Below are positions 49,859-55,332 of a DNA stretch of 55,332 nucleotides, piece by piece. The translations under genes and the position numbers were made by a program. The stretch's first letter is position 1. Each line of letters opens with the position of its first letter. The DNA comes from Anaerolineales bacterium (GTDB lineage Bacteria; Chloroflexota; Anaerolineae; Anaerolineales; Villigracilaceae). Under the pieces are notes generated by a model. That model made no database searches and had not been told where the DNA came from. It saw only the letters and a list, made by a program, of their open reading frames with translations. The stretch covers positions 1-55,332 of the forward strand of contig JACZJC010000036.1 in NCBI GenBank assembly GCA_014860745.1, read 5' to 3'.

Positions 49859-51343
49859 ATGGCCACCATCCTTGAACCCACCATTTTTGAACTCTCATCT
49901 CCCGGGCGGCGCGGCGTAACCATGCCCGCCTCAGACGTGCCGAAAGCTGCCCTGCCTCCCAAAAATCTGCTCCGCTCAGACCTGCCCCTGCCCGAGCTCG
50001 CCGAAGTGGATGTTGTCCGCCATTACATGAAGCTTAGCAAATTCAACTACAGCGTGGACGATGGCTTCTATCCCCTCGGTTCCTGCACCATGAAATACAA
50101 CCCGAAGATCAACGAAGACACCTGCCGCCTGCCGGGTTATCTTTTCACCCATCCATTACAGCCCATTGAAACCGTGCAAGGCAACCTCGCGTTGATGTTC
50201 GAAATGCAGGAATGGCTCAAGGAAATCAGCGGCTTTGCCGATGTGACCTTGCAGCCTGCCGCCGGCGCGCACGGCGAATTTACCGGCGTGCTAATGATGG
50301 CGGCGTATCACAAGTCACGCGGCGATACCAAACGAACGAAAATGCTCATTCCCGATGCCGCGCATGGGACCAACCCCGCATCCGTCGGCATGTTGGGCTT
50401 CTCCGTCATCACCATCCCATCTGACTCACGGGGCAACGTTGACCTGAAAGCCCTCGAAGCCGCCTGCGACGATACCGTCGTCGGTATGATGCTCACCAAC
50501 CCGAACACGCTCGGCATGTTCGACGAGAACATCGAAAAGGTCATCGAACTAGTTCACAAATGCGGCGGCTTGATGTACGGCGACGGCGCGAACTTGAACG
50601 CCCTACTCGGCATCGTCCGCCCCGGTGACCTCGGCTTCGATGTGATGCACTTCAACCTGCACAAGACCTTCTCCGTGCCGCACGGCGGCGGCGGACCAGG
50701 TTCCGGTCCCGTCGGAGTCGGTCCTGTCCTTGTGGACTTCCTACCTGCCCCGCTCGTCGGCATCATCGAAGAGGGCGACGAGGAGATGGCTCCGCTGTAC
50801 GGCTTCGTTACTCCCAAGAAAACCATCGGACGCATGAAAGCCTTCCACGGTCACTTCGGCGGCGGACTTGTCCGCGCCTATACCTATATCGCCATGCACG
50901 GACCAGACGGCTTGAAGGATATTTCTCAATACGCGGTGCTCAATGCCAACTATCTGCAAGCCCGCCTGCGAAGTACCTACAAGATTCCGTACGACCGCAT
51001 CTGCATGCACGAGTTTGTGATGGAAGGCCAGTTCGAAGGCAGTGACATCCGCGCACTCGACATCTCCAAGCGTTTGATGGATTACAACTTCCACCCGCCC
51101 ACAAATTACTTCCCGCTCATCGTTCACGAAGCATTGATGATCGAGCCGACCGAAACCGAGAACAAAGACACCCTGGATCGTTTTGCCGACGCGCTGATCA
51201 AGATCGCGGAAGAAGCCAAGACCCAGCCTGAGCTGCTCCACAATGCACCGCACATCACTCCCTTTGGCAGAATGGACGAGGTCAAGGCGGCGAGGGAGTT
51301 GGTCCTCTGCTGCTGGCTGCCTGAGAATTATGTAAACGAGTAA
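49859..51343 (+). CDS. gcvPB: Glycine dehydrogenase (decarboxylating) subunit 2
   Basis: 494 residues, the PLP-binding half of the split P protein. GFYPLGSCTMKYNPKINE and AAHGTNPASVGMLGF are conserved. Lys269 in FNLHKTFSVPHGGGGPG forms the Schiff base with PLP. GGAG at the end of gcvPA precedes ATG 49859. Last gene of the operon, followed by a strong terminator. Confidence 0.96.
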   Translation: MATILEPTIFELSSPGRRGVTMPASDVPKAALPPKNLLRSDLPLPELAEVDVVRHYMKLSKFNYSVDDGFYPLGSCTMKYNPKINEDTCRLPGYLFTHPLQPIETVQGNLALMFEMQEWLKEISGFADVTLQPAAGAHGEFTGVLMMAAYHKSRGDTKRTKMLIPDAAHGTNPASVGMLGFSVITIPSDSRGNVDLKALEAACDDTVVGMMLTNPNTLGMFDENIEKVIELVHKCGGLMYGDGANLNALLGIVRPGDLGFDVMHFNLHKTFSVPHGGGGPGSGPVGVGPVLVDFLPAPLVGIIEEGDEEMAPLYGFVTPKKTIGRMKAFHGHFGGGLVRAYTYIAMHGPDGLKDISQYAVLNANYLQARLRSTYKIPYDRICMHEFVMEGQFEGSDIRALDISKRLMDYNFHPPTNYFPLIVHEALMIEPTETENKDTLDRFADALIKIAEEAKTQPELLHNAPHITPFGRMDEVKAARELVLCCWLPENYVNE

Positions 51344-51351
51344 AAGATTAA

Positions 51352-51390
51352 AATAATCCCTTCAGACCGGACGGGTCTGAAGGGATTATT
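51352..51390. terminator. Bidirectional terminator of the gcv operon
   Basis: Perfect 17-bp stem AATAATCCCTTCAGACC / GGTCTGAAGGGATTATT with a 5-nt loop, T-rich on both strands, between convergent gcvPB and the lipoprotein gene. Confidence 0.9.
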
Positions 51391-51402
51391 TATTTAAATC
51401 CG

Positions 51403-52203
51403 TTAAGGTGAAATTATCCATGCCTCGGCATTTGTGATTTTACAGCGAGTGCCATAATCCGTAGCGGAGCCTGTCAATACTAAATTTGAAAGCGGGCCAG
51501 ATTCGGTCAGCCAATCACCTTTCAACCTGTGTTCCGTAAAAAGATCTCCATTAACATACGTATAAGCTGCAGCACCGTTCACAACCAGCATAAATTCTGC
51601 ATGGTATGGATTGGATCCCATGTCTGGTTTCTTATTTTTCTTCACAAGTGGAACCGTGTAGTTTGCTGTCGTAGAATAAGGCTCTGTTCCTGTGTAAGAG
51701 AATAAAACCCCATTCAATCCGTCCAATGCAACTATGTAATAATATCCATTGAAAATATTCTTGGTTAGGTCTTGCCTAAATAAGTATCCACAACCAGAAT
51801 AATTCTTCTGATTGGCAACCTCCCAGTCGAAGTCTGCCCGAATTATGAAATCCTTTGCCTCAAGTCCGGTAGGAGCCCATTGATAGCCAAATGACATTGC
51901 CAATTGGTCGGAATAATCATCCAGCTTTTTATAGGTACCCTCCGTAGTGGACATCTGACCGGCGTCATAAATTTCTTGAACCAAGGCAAGGAAGTCATCA
52001 TACTGTTGGGTGGCGGCAAGGTTGGGCGTTGCAGTGGGGATTGGGGTTTGGGTCGGAGTCAGTGTAATGGTCGGTGTGAGGGTGGGCGCGGATGTGTTCG
52101 TGACAGTCGGAGCTGATCCCTGCGCGATTGCGCCGCATGCGTTTAGGATCAGGGAGAACATAAGGAAAATTACGAAGGCTGGCCTGGGCAATTGGGTTTT
52201 CAT
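51403..52203 (-). CDS. Lipoprotein, function unknown
   Basis: 266 residues. The signal peptide MKTQLPRPAFVIFLMFSLI ends in the lipobox LNAC with Cys23 as the lipidated residue. A Thr/Pro-rich spacer (about 30-60, TLTPTITLTPTQTPIPTATP) leads to a globular domain with GYQWAPTGLEAKDFIIRADFDWE, SGCGYLFR and a concanavalin-like end (YTYVNGDLFTEHRL..SDYGTRCKITNAEAWII). The latter pattern recalls beta-sandwich 'DUF1080/laminin-G-like' domains, but I cannot name the family with confidence. AAGGAG precedes ATG 52203. Confidence 0.75.
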   Translation of the reverse strand: MKTQLPRPAFVIFLMFSLILNACGAIAQGSAPTVTNTSAPTLTPTITLTPTQTPIPTATPNLAATQQYDDFLALVQEIYDAGQMSTTEGTYKKLDDYSDQLAMSFGYQWAPTGLEAKDFIIRADFDWEVANQKNYSGCGYLFRQDLTKNIFNGYYYIVALDGLNGVLFSYTGTEPYSTTANYTVPLVKKNKKPDMGSNPYHAEFMLVVNGAAAYTYVNGDLFTEHRLKGDWLTESGPLSNLVLTGSATDYGTRCKITNAEAWIISP

Positions 52204-52480
52204 TTTCTACTCCTTTTCAGTAATTCGCATTAAAAGATAATTTTTACTTTACCTCAAAGTCAAAAGGATTAACTGCCAAAAACCGCCGTTTTTGATTATT
52301 CCTACGGGAAAACTAAACCTCCTTGCAGTAATAGATTTCACCATTTATCACAAACTAGTCAATTCCTGCTTACAAAAGCGTACGCCACTTCTCCAGTTCA
52401 GGGGGGTTATAATACGCGGCATTCAAAATATGAAGGGCGGCAAAGCTCTTTATCACCAAGATCATCAAGAGGAGAGAACC

Positions 52481-53287
52481 ATGCTTAATAAGCTATTATT
52501 CCATCAATTCCCAAACATCAAGAGTCTGTTGACCCGCCTGCAATACGAATTCATCTCCACCCTGAACCTGAAAAAAGACGTCCTGTTTATGAACTTTGGA
52601 TATACCGCTCATCACCAGGGAACCGACCCCATTCTCCTCGATGAGGAGGAGGAGATCCACCGCTACCCGATGCAGCTCTATCATCACGTGGCAAAACATA
52701 TCGATTGGAAAAATGCCGATGCGCTCGAGGTCAGTTCCGGGCGGGGTGGAGGCGCGCACTTCATCGTCAGGCAGTTCAAGCCAAAATCCTATACCGGGGT
52801 GGACTTTTCCTCCCGCGCCGTCGAATTCTGCCGCCAGCAGTACAGCCATCTCAACGAACTTAAATTTCAGCACGGCAATGCGGAAGCCCTGGCCTTCCCC
52901 GATAATTCCTTCGATGTGGTTGTGAATGTCGAGGCGTCGCTCTATTATCCCAACATCACAAAATTTTTCGAACATGTCAAACGGGTACTCAAACCCAATG
53001 GATATTTCCTTTATACCGACCTGCGTTACGAAGAAAAAGTGGCAATCTGGCATGCACAGTTAAAAAGCATGGGGTTGAAGCTCATTAAAGAAGAGGACAT
53101 TACCGAAAATGTTCTGAAAGCCATGGAACTGGACCGCGAGCGGCGCATCGAACTGGTAAATACTTACATCCCCCGCCTCCTGCGTAAACAGTTTCTGCAT
53201 TTTGCAGGGCTGGCATCCGACTCGTCAAACGCCCTGCCCCATTTGGATAACCGCAGGTATTGGTATTTTGTACTGCAAAAGGCATAA
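52481..53287 (+). CDS. SAM methyltransferase, phthiotriol methyltransferase-like
   Basis: 268 residues. Motif I is ALEVSSGRGGGAHFIVRQFKPKSYTGVDFS; FPDNSFDVVVNVEASLYYPNITKFFEHVKRVLKPNGYFLYTDLR completes the SAM fold. MNFGY, YPMQLYHHVAKH and the EVSSGRGGGA variant match the mycobacterial Rv2952 group, which methylates long-chain lipid diols. The acceptor here is unknown but a lipid hydroxyl is plausible. ATG 52481 follows GGAGAG; a longer frame from 52292 lacks support. A TATAAT at 52408-52413 may be its -10 box. I see nothing else in 52204-52480. Confidence 0.85.
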   Translation: MLNKLLFHQFPNIKSLLTRLQYEFISTLNLKKDVLFMNFGYTAHHQGTDPILLDEEEEIHRYPMQLYHHVAKHIDWKNADALEVSSGRGGGAHFIVRQFKPKSYTGVDFSSRAVEFCRQQYSHLNELKFQHGNAEALAFPDNSFDVVVNVEASLYYPNITKFFEHVKRVLKPNGYFLYTDLRYEEKVAIWHAQLKSMGLKLIKEEDITENVLKAMELDRERRIELVNTYIPRLLRKQFLHFAGLASDSSNALPHLDNRRYWYFVLQKA

Positions 53288-53301
53288 CGGAAATCGCCAA
53301 C

Positions 53302-53330
53302 AAAAGGATGTGCTCACGGCGCATCCTTTT
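53302..53330 (+). terminator. Rho-independent terminator
   Basis: Stem AAAAGGATG / CATCCTTTT with an 11-nt loop, followed by GTTTTATT. It ends the methyltransferase gene. Confidence 0.8.
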
Positions 53331-53382
53331 GTTTTATTAAATCGCTTACAATTGAAGGGATATTTTTCGCAAGGAGTTCATC

Positions 53383-54258
53383 ATGCAGCAGATCAGCGAA
53401 GACATACGCAAAAAAATAATCCTCTTTCAGGCGACGGAGATCACCGAATACCACATCTACAAGCGCCTCGCAAATCGAATCAAGTTCGGGGAAAATGCCA
53501 GGATCCTTAACCAGATCGCCGAGGATGAACTGCGTCATTACAATGGGTGGAAAAAATATACAAACGAAGAAGTACAACCGCGCTGGTCCCATGTTTGGTT
53601 CTACTACCTCGTCAGCATGTTGTTTGGGTTCACCTTCGGCGTCAAGCTCATGGAACAGGGCGAGGAGAAGGCGCAGGCCAATTACGCCGCAGTGGCAAAG
53701 GTGATTCCCGAAGCAACCCTATATCAGGAAGAAGAAGACAATCACGAACAGCAGCTCATCGAAATGCTGGATGAGGAGCGGCTGCAATACGCAGGCTCTG
53801 TTGTGCTCGGGCTCAACGACGCTCTTGTGGAACTCACAGGCGCTCTGGCCGGGCTGACACTTGCGCTGCAAAACACAAAGCTAATCGCCCTTTCAGGACT
53901 CATCACAGGCATTGCCGCGTCCATGTCGATGGCGGCGAGCGAATATCTATCGACACGTTCAGAAAAAACAAGCAAGCATCCCGTGCGGGCCGCAATTTAT
54001 ACGGGCATCGCCTACATTACCACAGTGACCCTGCTCATTCTGCCTTATTTGCTTTTCGAAAATTATTACCTGGATCTTGCCATCGCCCTTACCACTGCCG
54101 TTATCATCATCGCAGTCTTCAATTATTATATCTCCGTCGCCAAAGGTGAATCTTTCCGCGAACGATTTTTGGAAATGGCGGGTTTGAGTCTCAGTGTGGC
54201 GGCGTTCTCCTTTGTGATTGGATACTTCATCCGCATATGGTTGGGGATTGAAGTTTAA
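53383..54258 (+). CDS. Ferritin-like / VIT1 fusion iron transporter
   Basis: 291 residues. Residues about 1-125 are a rubrerythrin-type four-helix domain with di-iron ligands in FQATEITEYHIY, QIAEDELRHYNGW, and EEEEDNHEQQLIEML. Residues about 130-291 are a VIT1/CCC1 transporter with GLNDALVELTGALAGLTLAL, ASMSMAASEYLSTRSE and three to four further helices. The layout matches MbfA-type proteins, which oxidise and export or sequester iron. AAGGAG lies before ATG 53383. Regulation by iron is likely but no Fur box is identified. Confidence 0.9.
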   Translation: MQQISEDIRKKIILFQATEITEYHIYKRLANRIKFGENARILNQIAEDELRHYNGWKKYTNEEVQPRWSHVWFYYLVSMLFGFTFGVKLMEQGEEKAQANYAAVAKVIPEATLYQEEEDNHEQQLIEMLDEERLQYAGSVVLGLNDALVELTGALAGLTLALQNTKLIALSGLITGIAASMSMAASEYLSTRSEKTSKHPVRAAIYTGIAYITTVTLLILPYLLFENYYLDLAIALTTAVIIIAVFNYYISVAKGESFRERFLEMAGLSLSVAAFSFVIGYFIRIWLGIEV

Positions 54259-54266
54259 TCATGAGG

Positions 54267-54352
54267 GTGCGTCGCACCAAACGGGTAGGTTTTCCCGTTA
54301 AGAAGCAGAATCCTATCGTTTGGATTATCCAATTAATTTAGGTGCGACGCAT
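54267..54352. repeat. GTGCGTCGCACC element, copy C
   Basis: 86 bp. GTGCGTCGCACC (54267-54278) opposes GGTGCGACGCAT (54341-54352), perfect except for the outermost pair. The interior (AAACGGGTAGGTTTTCCC, TTAAGAAGCAGAATCC, ATCGTTTGGATTATCC) closely follows copies A and B. It fills the gap between the iron transporter and the DUF1786 gene. Confidence 0.8.
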
Positions 54353-54361
54353 ACAGGTAAT

Positions 54362-55332
54362 ATGAAAATCTTAACAGTAGACATCGGCACAGGCACGCAG
54401 GATATTTATCTTTACGATTCGAATCTCGACATCGAAAACGGATTCAAACTCGTTTTGCCTTCGCCGACCATGATGGTTCATCGCCGTCTCAAGCAGGCGC
54501 TTCACACGCGGACCCCGATCCTGCTCACTGGACATCAGATGGGCGGTGGTCCCTCAGCCTGGGCCATCGAAGAATATGCCCGCGCGGGAATCCCTGTGTA
54601 CATGACACCATCCGCTGCAACGACGCTCAATGATGAGTTGGATAAGGTGGAGGCGTTGGGGATTCGCATCGTCTCCGACGATGAGGTTAAAGGTATCAGG
54701 TTGAAGGTTGAAAGCTTCGAATTGAAGGATTTTGATTTTGAACTGATCTCAAAAACATTTGCGGATTACGGCGTTTCGCTAAAAGATTTAGGCTCGATTG
54801 CCGTGGCGGTGTTTGACCATGGCAATGCACCTGCGGGGATTTCGGACAGACAATTTCGTTTTGATTATCTTGACAAACGCATCCGCGCCAAAAACTCTCT
54901 TTCTTCTTTCATCTTTCCTTCAGATGAAATTCCGAAGATTATGACACGACTTCAAGCCGTTGCTGATTCGGCAGGCAATCTCGATTGTCCCTTATTGGTG
55001 ATGGATACTGCGCCTGCCGCGGTGTTGGGCGCGAATTTTGACCCAACAGTTATGAAGCGTAAACGCAAGATCATTGTCAATGTGGGGAATTTTCATACAC
55101 TGGCATTTCTTTTAGGTGACGGAATCGAAGGTGTCTTTGAACACCACACAGGCGAGATAGACTTACCGAAACTGGAAAGATATATCCGCGCACTGGCGGA
55201 TGGTTCGTTGAAACATCAGGACATTTTCGATGACATGGGTCACGGCGCGTTGGTGTACGGAACAAATCCATTTGAGTTTGGGAAGGATGAATTTGATATC
55301 GTGGTGACGGGTCCGAGGAGGAGTATGTTTTC
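54362..55332 (+). CDS. DUF1786 family protein (partial, runs off the window)
   Basis: At least 323 residues from ATG 54362; the 3' end is beyond the window. The start MKILTVDIGTGTQDIYLYDS is an ASKHA-like phosphate loop and matches DUF1786. Later blocks are TGHQMGGGPSAWAIEEYARAG, VFDHGNAPAGISDRQFRFDYL, VMDTAPAAVLGA and IIVNVGNFHTLAFLL. The function of the family is unknown; some members are annotated as pyruvate formate-lyase activating-like. Residues about 118-128 (GIRLKVESFELKD) are encoded by a GGTTGAAGGTTGAAAGC stretch that resembles repeat sequence. Confidence 0.8.
   Translation, partial: MKILTVDIGTGTQDIYLYDSNLDIENGFKLVLPSPTMMVHRRLKQALHTRTPILLTGHQMGGGPSAWAIEEYARAGIPVYMTPSAATTLNDELDKVEALGIRIVSDDEVKGIRLKVESFELKDFDFELISKTFADYGVSLKDLGSIAVAVFDHGNAPAGISDRQFRFDYLDKRIRAKNSLSSFIFPSDEIPKIMTRLQAVADSAGNLDCPLLVMDTAPAAVLGANFDPTVMKRKRKIIVNVGNFHTLAFLLGDGIEGVFEHHTGEIDLPKLERYIRALADGSLKHQDIFDDMGHGALVYGTNPFEFGKDEFDIVVTGPRRSMF

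Overview
The window reads as a chromosomal segment of an anaerobic or facultative member of the Chloroflexota, most likely class Anaerolineae. This is inferred from gene content, since no rRNA or tRNA gene is present. Supporting signs are a ferritin-like/VIT1 fusion, split GcvPA/GcvPB, a COG2403-type GTPase, a SurA/PpiC protein and a lipoprotein with Thr-Pro-rich linkers, and many short palindromic repeats. Coding density is high, with AT-rich spacers and many stem-loop terminators between convergent genes.

Layout. 1-4.3 kb: rpsT, a chloramphenicol-phosphotransferase-like kinase, argS and an arginine-deiminase-family enzyme. 4.3-6.3 kb (minus strand): an ECF sigma factor with a membrane-anchored partner. 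6.5-9.3 kb: a PadR - HAAS/pentapeptide - ABC ATPase - ABC permease cassette with a strong promoter overlapped by a palindromic operator; it looks imported from Bacillota. 9.5-15.1 kb: COG2403 GTPase, GNAT acetyltransferase, frameshifted bioY, obg, DedA and SlyD. 15.3-22.2 kb: ATP-grasp enzyme and P1 peptidase, then a compact run of TIM-barrel isomerase, LuxS, a sugar phosphate cyclase of the valiolone/dehydroquinate synthase superfamily, a UbiG-like methyltransferase and a UbiA prenyltransferase, ending in the 3' remnant of an ABC-2 permease. This run is the best candidate for an undescribed pathway, perhaps a methylated and prenylated cyclitol. 22.2-28.5 kb: ABC-F ATPase, NYN nuclease-like protein, RecB-like nuclease, DUF1385 protein and M20 dipeptidase. 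28.6-35.7 kb: oligopeptide-binding protein, secG, PHP phosphoesterase, the rpsF-ssb-rpsR operon, parvulin isomerase and V4R protein. 35.9-45.5 kb: smc-rnc, aldo/keto reductase, a small zinc-ribbon gene with an in-frame amber codon, HD protein, miaA and acyl-CoA ligase. 45.6-51.3 kb: ftsH, diverging from a promoter, tandem glycine riboswitch, terminator and gcvH-gcvPA-gcvPB. 51.4-55.3 kb: lipoprotein, methyltransferase, ferritin/VIT1 fusion and a DUF1786 protein cut by the window end.

Several families of short palindromic repeats are scattered through the window. A family of about 90 bp bounded by inverted GTGCGTCGCACC occurs three times. Palindromes lie in frame inside argS, the RecB-like nuclease gene and smc. 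Others appear to have expanded two stems of the glycine riboswitch. Together they suggest a genome heavily seeded with non-autonomous palindromic elements.
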